Source: Tenebrio molitor
Taxonomy: Eukaryota > Arthropoda > Insecta > Coleoptera > Tenebrionidae
DNA length: 64,000 nucleotides
Reading direction: 5' to 3'
Assembly (NCBI RefSeq): GCF_963966145.1
Contig: NC_091048.1
Coordinates: forward strand, 18,290,001-18,354,000
The position numbers and the translations under genes were made by a program. Of this stretch, positions 18,640 to 29,809 are shown in pieces. Under the pieces are notes generated by a model. The model was given only the letters and a program-made list of their open reading frames with translations, searched no databases and was not told where the DNA came from. Every line of letters starts with the position of its first letter. The stretch's first letter is position 1.

Positions 18640-21420
18640 TGCCATACAATGAAGTGACACTTTAGCATTATCAATGCAGCAGGATAATGTCATAATTTAC
18701 GGACGTTTGAAGAAAAAAGAGTGTTTCAGTGATACATGTCAGTCGAAAAGGAATATTGGAATGAAGGAACAACATTAAATTAAATTAAGTCAATATGACA
18801 ATAACCTATTCTTAATGTGTTTGGAGAAGTTTCACGTCTCAAGAGTGACAGGCCGTGACGAACTTTGCTGAGTATCGGTTAAAACAGTTGATTGAACATT
18901 CTTATGAAACATTAAAAAACAACTACACGAAAAAATGAAATATTCATAGAGTTAATAATTAATTAGCATTTAACCAGTTAAAACAAGTGGAGGATAATTA
19001 AAAAACAACACAATGAATGTGTAAATTTATTAAAAGGAGGCAGGGCAAGTACCGAGTGCGCCGTTGAATAAACTCCGGGGCGTCGCTCGCTGTTAGACGA
19101 AACGTTGATGAACAATGACGAACGTGAATTATTGAATGGAAACAAGGGGTAAATAATGGAAACGCCGATTCTTATTTGTTATCGCTGGATGAGGAGCAAC
19201 GTATAATATTTCCCTTTGAGTCTCCTAAATATGCAATAAAATTCAGACCGAGTTTCCCCCTAATAATATACGATGACAAAGTTTTAGTAATGATCAGGTT
19301 TGCTTACGTTTACGTGAGGCTTTGTCGAGCTGCATCGTGTTTTATTAAGAATGTTGATGAAGTGGTTTCTACGTGTTGAATTAAAGATGAGTTATTGATA
19401 TCAAAGAGGGTAGTAGAAGACTGTCTAGAACAGACCTCGAGAGAGATGATCGCTCGGATCTCTTGAGTTTTATTCGATTGTACGAATCAAGATTCTTGCC
19501 GACACAGTGAAATTTCACAGAGGAAATCGAACCGAACGCAATGAATCAGTTCGGTGACAGCTTAACATATTGAAACAATGCCTCAAAAAGTGATAAACTT
19601 AATGACACGAAACAATTTCCAATTAATCAAAGAACAATACGACGGATTTCACGCCCACTGAACCCCACTCGTGTATGACACCATCTAACGTAAACTATTG
19701 AAATTTAACAATACCCCTATAATTCAACCCTCGAATTGATCGTAAATGTCTTCTACACATATATGCTTGTTGCACTGTTTTGGCACCAGGATCATAAAGC
19801 ATCCGGACCGACTTCCAACGAACTTAATCGATCGAACCGCCCTCAAATTGAGCTTTCACCCGGCTTTATTTACTTTTAATTCTCCGACGATTTATCCGTG
19901 TTATTATAAATATTGCCCTCGTTAATTCAATAATGCCATCGCCATTACGGGAATTAAATTACAAAAGTGTTAATCTTCCATAATTTGCTGTAACACCTTC
20001 ATCCTAGTAAGAAAGGTGCCGTCGACGACTAATAATAATTAATAAATGTTGATAATATGTCTGGCTCCAGTAATTTTTTTTTTATTAACATTCGAATTGA
20101 TGAATGAAAATATTCATTTTCAACAGACAGTTAACATCAGTTATCCGTTTATTTTCAAATAATAAAATTTTGCACATGCAACGTAAGGTACGCAGTCCGA
20201 CACAACAATACTTCAAATAATTTGGAATAACTGTTGGCGTACATTTTATAAAATACGATATACAAGGGTGTATTTTTAAAATGTACCGAAATTCTACCTA
20301 CGAGGTTGTGGGACAACGTTGAAGACTAAAAGAAATTAAAAAATATTGCACCTCATTTTATTTTTTGACACAGAATTGTTTAAATATTTTTTCCGAGTTC
20401 TACATGAGGCCAGTAGCTCGTGGTTAAAATTATGCTGGTTGATTCTGCGACAGCCTGTATAGAAACATCAGTTTAACAGTTTTCTGATTGGTAAAGACCC
20501 AACATTATTAGGTCCAAAGGAATGAGGTCTGAACAATTTTTTTATGCAAATTAATAGTGCTTCTTTCTAAAAATAATTGTAAACAACCCTTATTTGTTTA
20601 TGTCGACAAGATTTATTTTTCACAGTTTAGGGGGTAAATTATGTGAAGTTTAAGTTCCGGAGATTTATTTACTTATACATCTTCATTGTAAAATTCTGTT
20701 GTCGAAGTAGATACGAAACTACTCATTGTTTGGGACGTGAGTTCACCCCAGGTACTAGAAAATTCAATTTAGACAAAAGCCAACAGTAATCGATTTTATT
20801 ATTTAATAAATTGGAAAGAAATCTAAAGCTAACACTGATCCTAGGGGATTATAAGAAAATGAAATTAAATCATCATAGTAAAATTGAGTTACCAATAATT
20901 ATTGTAATTCTGAATACACATCATTTTTTAAATAAGTAAGGAATTTAAAAAAAAAAACCTTTACATCTAGTTCTAAAATACGTAGTGCATATTGCACATA
21001 CCGATACCAAATGAGTCAGCTAGAAAGTTTAGGTTTTACTAAAGTAAGATTTAATTATTTTGATAAGCTCTGAGAAACAAGACTCGATAGTTTCAACTAT
21101 CGTAGTTTAGGTACTAAAAACTGTATTCTTTACACCTTGTCACTTTTTGTTGCTGTCCTCTACTGCTCTATAATAATGCTAATCAAATCTAGGAGAAACC
21201 ACTGTATCACTCTCCAGCAGATATTAATCTGTTAGCAAAAAGATATTTATTGATATATTATACCAGCTATTTTTGTTTCTTTGAAACGGATATTTTTGAA
21301 AGCAGGACAAATACATAGTAGTAGGTCTGGCGTGCTAATTTGAAATCAAAATGCGTTATCATAATTATAGGTATTTACAGACAAAAAACAAATGGCTGAG
21401 CAAATATATGAAGATATACA
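18640..21420. other. TE-poor stretch, no gene recognised
   Basis: I find no repeat pair, transposon end or domain here. The segment at 19030-19380 is somewhat less AT-rich and contains a 67-codon frame (19176-19379) without recognisable motifs. It could be host intron or intergenic DNA. Around 20260-20460 there are isolated transposon-end-like strings (TACAAGGGTGT..., ...GCCTGTATA) that do not match each other. Confidence 0.5.
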
Positions 21421-21430
21421 TATATTTATA

Positions 21431-22348
21431 CAGTGAGCGGCAAAAGTATGGAATAAATTCCTTAAAAATTAAATAAAATTTTTTCCAAAAAAATCTTTGG
21501 ACAGATCAATTTTAGTTTATAAAAATACATGTTTTAGTACCAAAGAAAATTCCAAGCAGTCATTTGTTTTCGAGTTATGACGTCATCGATTGTTTTTTTA
21601 AATGGAAACCTCCTATTTTTTTTCTTGATTCTGATAGCCCTTTTAATTGTCTAATTGACAGTATAAAAATTTTGTTATCTTACATAAGGAAATTTTTTGA
21701 AAAAAAAAATAATAAAGTTGGAAAAATTAAATTTTATAACGAACAAAAACAAGTCAAAAAATCAAATAGGTAAATCAAACAGTCAAATGTTACTCTCAAT
21801 TTCATTCGTATGTGTTATTTGTTTTACAAAACGTTTTCGAAAATGACTCATTTATCAGAAACACAACGTGTAGAAATTTTAATTTTGATTGGGTGCGTGG
21901 ATAAAATTAGATAAAACTAAAACAGGGGGAATTTCTTCATAAACTTGCTTATTATTGTCAACAAGCTAGAGGATGGCATTTCGAACATTGAATTTCATAA
22001 TTTTAAGTACTTACTAACACAGTTTTTGACTCGTTTTTGTTCGTTATAAAATTTATTTTTTCCAACTTTATTTTTTTTTCTCAAAAATTTCTTTATGTAA
22101 GATAACAAAATTTTTATACTGGCGTTTAGACAATTAAAAGGGCTATCAGAATCAAGAAAAAAATAGTGGGTTTCCATTTAAAAAAACTATCGATGACGTC
22201 ATAACTCGAAAACAAATGACTGCTTGGAATTTTGTTTTGTATTAAAATATGTATTTTTATAAACTAAAATTGACCTGTCCAAAGATTTTTTTGAAAACAA
22301 TTTTGTTTAATTTTTAATGAATTTATTCCATACTTTTGCCGCTCACTG
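21431..22348. mobile_element. 918-bp element with ~320-bp inverted termini
   Basis: CAGTGAGCGGCAAAAGTATG at 21431 is mirrored at 22348, with TA at 21429-21430 and 22349-22350. The arms extend to about 21750 and 22025, including GTCATTTGTTTTCGAGTTAT, GACGTCATCGAT and TGATAGCCCTTTTAATTGTC-type blocks. The central ~270 bp has no gene. The arms resemble in architecture, but differ in detail from, those of the element at 45966-48385 (same order: tip, GACGTCATC-like block, poly-T, TGATAG-CCTT block). Confidence 0.88.
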
Positions 22349-22860
22349 TATATATATTTACGCACCACAGGGCGTAAAAAACAAATTACATTTTACGTCT
22401 ACATATAATGTTCATTAAATTATATTTTAATTATGTATATCCCATGAGACTTCTTGAACTATTTATCTGTCTGTTGTTGCGACTTCAAACCTTGGTGAAA
22501 ATGGTCTACTTACAAAACTGGTTGTAGATTTTTTTTTGTTTAATTATATCCATTCCCTTTCTATTGTTTTTTTTTGCCAAAATTAGATATGTTCAAAATG
22601 TTTTTTTGTAATATCTAGTTGTTAAAGGTCGATATCCAGACTGTTTGTCACCATGTAAACAACCTCATAACGGCCGGAGTCCGTTAAGGGTGTCCGTTAT
22701 GAGCGGCAGCGGCCGTTATGAACGACCAAATAACTATAGCAACGTAGATCTAAACTTTATTTTTCAACTTTTTTACAATTGGTACAATAATTAATGTTTA
22801 ATGTTATGGGACACACCTTGAATTAATCGAAATCCGTAAGTCACTAGCAGCTGTAGACGA

Positions 22861-23225
22861 GATCGAAGATGATGCTTCAGAATTTTAACACACAAGCGCG
22901 ATTTTGCAGGGAATACGATGACCTCACTTGCTCTGCGGCCATCCGGACATCGGGAATATCTTGATCGCGATTTTTTATTGATTTCAGTAGTTTATTTTCA
23001 ACGGAAAGTTAAGTGTTGAACAAATCTGGCAAACAGCAGCAAATGGGGCAAGATCGAAGATGATGCTTCACTAACACAAGCGCGATTTTGCAGGCAATAA
23101 CGGTGACCTCACTTCAGGACATCGGGAATATCTTGATTGCGGTTTTTTATTGATTTCATTCACTTATTTTCAACGGAAAGTTAAGCGTTGAACAAATCTG
23201 ACAAACAACATTGAAACAATTTTTT
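22861..23225. repeat. Imperfect tandem duplication, ~190-bp period
   Basis: GATCGAAGATGATGCTTCA starts a unit at 22861 and again at 23052. Both continue through ACACAAGCGCGATTTTGCAG, CATCGGGAATATCTTGAT and TATTTTCAACGGAAAGTTAA. The second unit lacks a short TCTGCGGCCATCC-like segment. The duplication abuts repeat family B copy 2, whose first bases (CAACGGAAAGTTAAG) are shared by both units. Confidence 0.85.
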
Positions 23226-23489
23226 TTCACAAACAACGGTCGACATGACGACGTCGTCCGCACACTTATTAATCATTCGGTTTTTTCGATGGCGTTGAAA
23301 AAAATGTATTTCAAAAAGATAATTGTGAACGAATCGTAGAGATATTACAAAAACTATTGTACAATACACGTCCGTTAGGGCCTTTACAGCCTCGCCAGTA
23401 TTATTCGACTCGCTCTGCGAGCTCGTCTCACAAAATTTCTGACTCGGCAGTAAAGGCTATCCTAACGGACTTCTACTGTAAAATACTAT
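23171..23489 (-). repeat. Dispersed repeat family B, copy 2 (inverted)
   Basis: This is the reverse complement of 9294-9608 with scattered substitutions. It shows the same AGCGAG / CTCGCTCTGCGAGCTCGTCT palindromic core and the same CCGTTAGGGCCTTTACAGCC block. From 23490 to 24050 I see no gene. Confidence 0.85.
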
Positions 23490-24050
23490 TACATGCGTTG
23501 ATTTAGCTGCTCCAAAGGGGCACTTTTGTTGCTTTGGAGAAGAAGCACAACCAACTATGTTAATTTATTAAAAACAGGACTGTTACGTCAACATAATGTA
23601 TAAAAGTACCTATAAGTACAGTAATTTATGCAATAAATACATAAAGCAGTTATTGTTCACCAAGGGAAGGGTTGACAGCACGAGCCGCAGACGAGTGCGG
23701 TAATCTCATCACATCAGTAAGAAGACACTTCCTTTTGTTCCGTACAATATTTTTTTCTGCGACTATTAAAACATTTGTTTATGATAATAGTGAAAAAAGT
23801 ATAAAGTGCACTTTTTTAAACGTTTGTTTTTTACTTTTACTATTATTAGCATAAACTGATGTTTTCTGCACTAACAAAAGTTGCTTGTCCAATAAACTTA
23901 TATTCTGGATGAGAGGACATACTGTTCATTTCCTCGTCATTAATATACTAGTTATTTTTATTTAACTGTTTATGGTAGGAGTGCCCAAAGTTAAAATCCT
24001 CCTTTTTAATTTTTGACTGTTTTTCATAAATAATTTAATAAATTTTTGTA

Positions 24051-24479
24051 TGCAGGATATTTCATGAGTGATAATAAGCCCGATGGAATTAAAAATGCAA
24101 CCCACAATACATTTGCAAAGTTAACCTGTATATTTGTTTTTTGGTTTGAAAAACGTAACACATCGTTAGCTGTGCAGTTTCGTAAATTATGACATAAACG
24201 TCATTCGCTTGGTTAAAGGAAATTGTGAAGAAACGAGGAGTTTTTGGGAAAATGTTTATGCGCATAAACGCCCAGCGGCAAAAGCGTTTTTATTACATTG
24301 GCCATAAATCAGAATCAGTCTGCTTTCTCATCGTTCGAATACATTTTAATCGTCGTATTTTAACTTTTTGGTAAATGTCAGATGTGAATATTTAAAATAG
24401 CCACGTTAGCTTTGAAAATGTATTGTGGGTTGCATTTTCAATTCTGTCGGCCTCATTATCACTCGTGAAATGCCTTGTA
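24051..24479. mobile_element. ~430-bp MITE with ~60-bp inverted termini
   Basis: TGCAGGATATTTCATGAGTG at 24051 is mirrored by CACTCGTGAAATGCCTTGTA ending at 24479. The arms continue through GGAATTAAAAATGCAACCCA and CAATACATTT. A single related end (CAGGGTATTTCACGAGTGAT) occurs at 38373 without a partner. It is non-coding. Confidence 0.85.
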
Positions 24480-24607
24480 TATACCTACCTAGCAAACGAA
24501 ATTTATTGCTGTCGATAGTGGTATAGATAATATTTATAGTTTTGGAATTGTATTATCAGTTAATCGACATGTTCCATCGGATAGCAAAAAAAGCTGGTAC
24601 AGTACGT

Positions 24608-24899
24608 TATAGTCTTTCTAACTCACGTTGAGCCAGCAATAAAAATAAACTGCGTACCCTCATTACCGCAAGTGCCACCATCCTCTTAACTTTTAAATAA
24701 AGATGGATTTATACCGAAAAGAAGCCCGGCCTGTTGGGCCCGGTGTACCTGGAAACCATCGAGAAAGAGCAAGAAAAACATCTGTCATTTAAACCATAAA
24801 TTCATCTTCATTGTAAAGCTAAGAGGAGGTGGCACTTGCGGTAATGGGGGTGCGCAGTTTATTTTTATTGCTGGCTCAACCTGAGTTAGAAAGACTATA
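24608..24899. mobile_element. 292-bp foldback MITE
   Basis: The arms of about 80 bp (24608-24690 and 24818-24899) share TATAGTCTTTCTAACTCA, GCCAGCAATAAAAATAAACT and ACCGCAAGTGCCACC blocks in inverse orientation. The centre is a GC-richer loop with no open frame. Confidence 0.85.
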
Positions 24900-25012
24900 C
24901 TATAGACACTTCCAAAACTCATTCATACTCATTCAGTTTGGAAGTGTCTACAGTAACATACTGTAGCATTTTTTTTAATGAGTTTTGGAAGTGTCTATAG
25001 TAACATACTGTA

Positions 25013-25377
25013 CTATGGCGGCCAAAAAATTTTGGCCGTCACTTTCTTGACATTCAAGTAAAGTGTAAATAAACCTTTAGGAATCGCAACCCCACTTTCG
25101 ATTCTTGTCATTTTGACAATCAATTTAAACTGTTTGAAGCTCAGATATTCCAAAAATCCGACATGAATAAACAAAATTAGGGCAATCGTACATAGATAAC
25201 CTGAGGTAAACGTTCTGTGTAGTAGAAATGACAAAACAATTTTGAGTTTTGAAATTTACCACCCAAAAAATAACGTTCATAATCAAGACGGTAATCAAGA
25301 TGACAATAAAGTACGGATTACATTTTTTTTTTTTTAATTGACAGACAATGACGGCCAAAATTTTTTGGCCGGCATAG
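25013..25377. mobile_element. 365-bp TIR element (CTATGGCGGCCAAAA)
   Basis: TA + CTATGGCGGCCAAAAAATTTTGGCC at the left is mirrored by GGCCAAAATTTTTTGGCCGGCATAG + TA at the right. The minus-strand frames inside (25013-25358) are AT-rich and hydrophobic by chance; I recognise no protein. Confidence 0.8.
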
Positions 25378-25379
25378 TA

Positions 25380-25737
25380 CTATGGCGGACAATAAATTTA
25401 GGCCGGCACATTTCTGACATTTCAAAAAAGTCAATGCAAGCGACCATTTATTGTCATTATGACTGATGTGTCAGTTTGTCAAACTGAAGGTTTTCAAGCT
25501 GTTTGGCGTTTCCTTCGCCCTTTTCGTAACTTACAGATCATGACGCAGTAGTATAACTGATTTGTAGTAGCACTTCTCTGTGGTGCACGCTTCTTTTCCC
25601 AATTTTAATTTTGATTATTGCTGTCACGATGACAAGAATGACAAAAATCGAAAATGGGGTTAGTTGAACATAATGCCAGCTTCACATTTTGATGTCAAGC
25701 CAATGACAGGCCGGCCTAAATTTATTGTCCGCCATAG
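25380..25737. mobile_element. 358-bp TIR element (CTATGGCGGACAATAAATTT)
   Basis: CTATGGCGGACAATAAATTT at 25380 is mirrored by AAATTTATTGTCCGCCATAG ending at 25737. The first nine bases match those of the neighbour at 25013, while the rest differ. The two elements share the single TA at 25378-25379. Confidence 0.85.
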
Positions 25738-25881
25738 TACCAGCTTTTTTTGCTATCCGATAGTACCACTATCAATAGTTTTCCAGTTCCAATCTGTACA
25801 GTTGAACGTCCTGTCTCTAAAGAAACTCGATGAAAACAATAATAATAAATTTTATTGTCATGTAACAATTTAACATTGAAT

Positions 25882-26180
25882 TATAGTTATTTATTTAACG
25901 AGTTCATGTGTAATTTTGGCTTTTTTTGGAATGAGTGGACCAGTTTAAAACTCGAGTGAAACGAGAGTTTTAAAGGTCCACGAGTGCCAAAAAAGCCCAA
26001 ATTACACAAGAACGAGTTGAATACAACGTTTTTTTGTTCGACGAGCCCCTTAAAGGCTCCAAATCTCTAAAAATCTTTAAAATTAGCTTGACGTTTCGTT
26101 TTGACAAGTTGTCAAATTTATCAAAATCCGTTCACACAGGCGAAAATTCTCAAATTCTGACAGTGTCGAACAAAAAACAA
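25882..26180 (+). repeat. Dispersed hairpin repeat, copy 3
   Basis: This is a copy of the unit at 2031 with CACTCGAGTTTTAAA-type changes in the core (AAAACTCGAGTGAAACGAGAG) and the terminal GTGTCGAACAAAA intact. Confidence 0.85.
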
Positions 26181-26189
26181 TATTTTAAC

Positions 26190-28200
26190 ACTAAAGTAAT
26201 GAAATGAATTTGCACTTTCAAACTAACGCTTGACTTTTTCGCCCTCCTTGTTCGTCAAAAACTCTCTGTCACTGATTGTGCGCGATCCAACCCTGTCTTA
26301 GTACGAGTATACTTCAGTTACTGATCTATTCGTCTAGATACTTCCTTCCGTTCGTCGCGCAGGGACGGATTCGGGAGAGTTGCAGTTGCGCTTAGTTAAT
26401 TCCTCATCTGTTACAAATTTCTTCGTTATGTGTTTGCCCTGAATTTCCTTTGCAAAGCAAATTAATTTTGGTAATTTTTAAAATAATTCTCAACAGGAAT
26501 CAAATTAAACCAATCGTCTGTGAGGGTTAATTCATCAATTTCTAACATACTTGTTGACCATTTTTACACATACAGATTAAATCAGTGATTCTGTCACTGC
26601 ATGAGCCTTTTAGGTTTGGCTAGTAATTATGAAAATTAGATGTATAACCTGACAGCTCCGCTTTTAAAACATAAACAATTAACCAGAGTAAACAATTAAA
26701 AAAGAAATTATTATTCTACTGATTATTATTAAATAACATTCCGATAAAATGGTTTTTACGATTATCGCGTAAATTCGTAATAGTTAAGCTAAATCAACTG
26801 CCTATAAACATGAAATTTTTAAATATCATAAAATGTGTGATAGAATACTGGAGGAAACGCGAGTTTACATTAAAAAATAAAAATAGTAGACAGTGAACCG
26901 TTTTGGAAACACTTCATTGAACAGTTTCTTCCGTAAAATTTAACTGTAGTAAGTTTTAGTATTTAATTTGGGATTCATATATTATGTTAATGTTAAAACA
27001 TCTTATGCAACAAGTGTATTCGTTTGTTTGTTTGTCAACGTTTTTAAACAATAAGAGGGATACTACCATAATTAATTTTATTTTATTATTACAGAAGTTC
27101 ATTTTCAAAATGCTTCAAATCAACCATGAAAGGTGATCCTAAATCGAATACTTTCACTAGCTAGAGTCCCTTTTTTCATTATAGAAACCGTTCAGCAGGA
27201 TTGACTATAAATAAAGCAGGAGGGATGACCCCGAACCAAGGTGAGAATCTTCGTTAAGATATTTTTAGAACACGTTTTTTACATCTTGCTCCTGTGAAGC
27301 TTTATAAAAAACTAAATATACAGCAGAAGTTAAAAATTTACCTACAAACTGAACTAATTAATTTAGTACATTTTACTTTGTTGTTTAAACTGAAAGTGAG
27401 AAAATTTGGCTATTGTTGTCATTATAAAATGATAATATTTCTAAATAAAAGATTAAATTACTATCACTATCAAGCAAATGAAGTTAAAGATCAATATTTA
27501 CAGCATTAAGCCACTGCTTTTGTGGGCAACCACAGAACATTATTCCAATTCCCCTCATAATATTTCATTTCTCACGTCGAAACCTGTCAATACCAAAAAT
27601 GATGTTTTCGAAATGATATTAATTTGACCACACGAGCCGATTCCCGTTTTTAATAACGAATCGATGATAAAGCACAGATGGTGTTGTGTAAGGCAATTCG
27701 GCATACATTCATTACTAAAATGACAATTCACCGAAATCTGAAACCACCTCAAATTTATCTGTACGAAAGCTCATTTACCCGCATGCGGTTGTGCCAAAGC
27801 CAGCTTTCTTAAAAACAATCACGTAATAAAAACTTGAAATAGTGCCAAAAGACGTGATTGAAATTCTCTAACAATAGCGTAATTGCATGTCTGTCTGACC
27901 ATTTCCCATCAAATCCCAAACAAACTCGAACCTGCGCTCAGTAATAAATTTATTTTGTGCATATGGGTGCAGGTATAATGGCACATTAATGTAAAAAAGT
28001 TGCATGCTTTTGTGCACTCCAATCGAATAAAATTTTCTGAACTCGAACCTTCTTGTTTTCAAAGATGTCACAAAGTTCAAGATTCGATCGGCCATCAAAT
28101 GAATTAAAGAAATTAAAGTTCACATAGGCCAAGCGAGGTCTGCTCTGTCTCTCTTTAACTACTCGATTTACATTCATATCGAAAAGCAAAAGAAAAATGA
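26190..28200. other. TE-poor stretch, no gene recognised
   Basis: A less AT-rich patch at 26225-26420 contains TTCAGTTAC-type initiator-like strings. The rest is AT-rich without domain-bearing frames. I cannot tell whether 26225-26420 is a promoter or old repeat. Confidence 0.35.
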
Positions 28201-28217
28201 ATGGTATACTAGAAGTA

Positions 28218-29629
28218 CAGAGTGATCAACAAGAAACCAAATCAAGAGTGCTACCTCATCTTTTGTTTTATCGAAACGTATTTCTATCATGGATCAGCCG
28301 CTTTTATTTACTTGCTGTGGACACTCGTTTTGTTGGTTGCCTACCTCTCAAAAATCTATCATTAATAGCCTTTATAAATTTTTTGTAATTCATGAATAAT
28401 AGATTTAAAAGCCAGTTATAATTAATTATTATTTATTATTGATTAAAGAAAAAACACACAGTTACACAAAATTCCTTCATAAGGCACAATCTTGAGTTAC
28501 AAAATTTTAAAAATAATTATTTTTCACAATTCTTTGTTTTGTTGTTTTCTGTAAGAAAAATGTAAAAGTTATTATTCTCTAAATTTTGGGTAATTGAGAA
28601 CTTACTCGTATCTTTTCTAGCAGTGTTTAAAACATTTAAATTATTCCAAGGTCAAAAAATAAGTTTTCACAAAAACTGCTCAAAATGTTCTCCATTGTGG
28701 TCCAGACAGAATCAAACTCACCTCTCATAATTTCAAAAACCCTTAAGAAGCTGTCAATTTGTTTAGGGTAATGTGTGGGTTTTATTTCTTGCAACACACA
28801 AAGGGAAACAAATTAATATCCTTCTTAAAAAATTTCTGATAAGTGCCATAACACAATTTAACTTGTTGTCTTAAACGCCTTATGGAAGTTGAGGGATGTT
28901 CCTTGATAATTTGTTGAACATTTTGCACCATTTCTAAAATTTGAACTAAGGACTGACCTGACTTCTTCTTAATGATGGGTTATGATTTGCTAAAATTAGG
29001 CACTATAATTTTAAGACATTGAAAAACTTGTTGATAACCAATACCATCAGGTTCGGACATCTGCCTTAAAATTCTTCGGTGTAAGGGGGTACAAAATAAG
29101 GCCAGTCTTCATTTTCTTGTTTCACCCTCTTTCGAAAATAATCTAATAAAAATGCCTTCTCTTTAATGGTAAAACCCATTTTACAACTTATTCTGGGATA
29201 ATTATTGCTTACAACTTCAATAAACGTCTATAAACTTTGCCGAAATCGAAGATTTGTTTTCTAGGTTAAATCACTTAAATTGTCAACAACAACAACCTTG
29301 AATTTTGCAATGTGGCATTTCAACGAAGCATCTTCGTACCAGTAGCGTCGCGTTTGGCAATAAAGATGATAATTTACTTACTCTTACAAATGTAAAATGT
29401 TGCTCTTGTTAATCTTATAAATTGTTTCCCTTATCTTATAATAATAATAAAATGCACAATTATAATTCCAACGTCTAAAATTCATAAAGTATCATTTTTA
29501 TTAAGTAGCGTTTGAGACCATAAATTGTCTACGCCCTTGTTTCGACCGCTTATGTGCATATGATTTTGCTACGACGTGACCGATAATTTGCAACGCTTGC
29601 TCTGATTTGGATTCTTGTTGATCACTCTG
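28218..29629. mobile_element. 1.41-kb IS630/mariner-like non-autonomous element, copy 1
   Basis: CAGAGTGATCAACAAGAAAC at 28218 is mirrored at 29629 (one mismatch in the first 20), with TA on both sides. A second, nearly identical copy occupies 54714-56126. Inside, on the minus strand, are the remains of the N-terminal part of a transposase (from about 29179). The catalytic domain has been lost and the right third is non-coding. Two almost identical copies 26 kb apart imply fairly recent transposition driven by an autonomous relative elsewhere. Confidence 0.9.
28660..29179 (-). pseudogene. IS630-like transposase N-terminal remnant, copy 1
   Basis: From the ATG at 29179, MGFTIKEKAFLLDYFRKRVK and an ENEDWPYFVPP segment start the protein. 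In a second frame SEPDGIGYQQVFQCLKI and later IIKEHPSTSIRRLRQQVKLC with KKDINLFPFV follow the usual helix-turn-helix region of this transposase group (compare EENPR-SIRRLSQQTGLS and LKKDLHLYPY). Frameshifts and stops interrupt it, and no DDE residues are present. The same breaks occur in copy 2, so the element was dead before it was copied. Confidence 0.6.
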
Positions 29630-29673
29630 TATAATTATGGTGGATGCGCCGGGTGAAGTTTTGCTTCACTATT

Positions 29674-29798
29674 GGCCGTTTGCACCGACGTTCTGTATTT
29701 TTAAACCAAGGTTAAAAACAATTGTTACTACGATTTTAATAATTGTAACCAAGGTTTTAAGCTCTCCTTAATTTTAAACTACGACGGTGCAAACGGCC
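29674..29798. mobile_element. 125-bp MITE with GGCCGTTTGCACCG termini
   Basis: GGCCGTTTGCACCGACG at 29674 pairs with CGACGGTGCAAACGGCC at 29798, with further imperfect pairing inside (TTAAACCAAGGTTAAAA). The element at 60179 has a related GGCCGGTTGCACCAACG tip. Confidence 0.75.
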
Positions 29799-29809
29799 AT
29801 AAGTTAATC

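Larger units (their letters stand above)
24576..25761. mobile_element. Stacked composite bounded by 25-bp inverted repeats
   Basis: ATCGGATAGCAAAAAAAGCT(GGTAC) at 24576-24600 is exactly complementary to 25737-25761. Between these outer arms lie a foldback (24608-24899), a cluster of short direct/inverted repeats (24901-25010) and two further TIR elements (25013-25377 and 25380-25737). The outer pair therefore marks an older element filled by at least three later insertions. Confidence 0.8.

Noticed and set aside
25013..25358. Hydrophobic minus-strand frames that look like membrane proteins
   Set aside because: They are wholly inside a TIR element with AT-rich sequence; hydrophobic residues follow from T-rich codons.
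26225..26420. Possible promoter with initiator-like TCAGT
   Set aside because: No downstream exon or transcript evidence; short initiator motifs are expected by chance.
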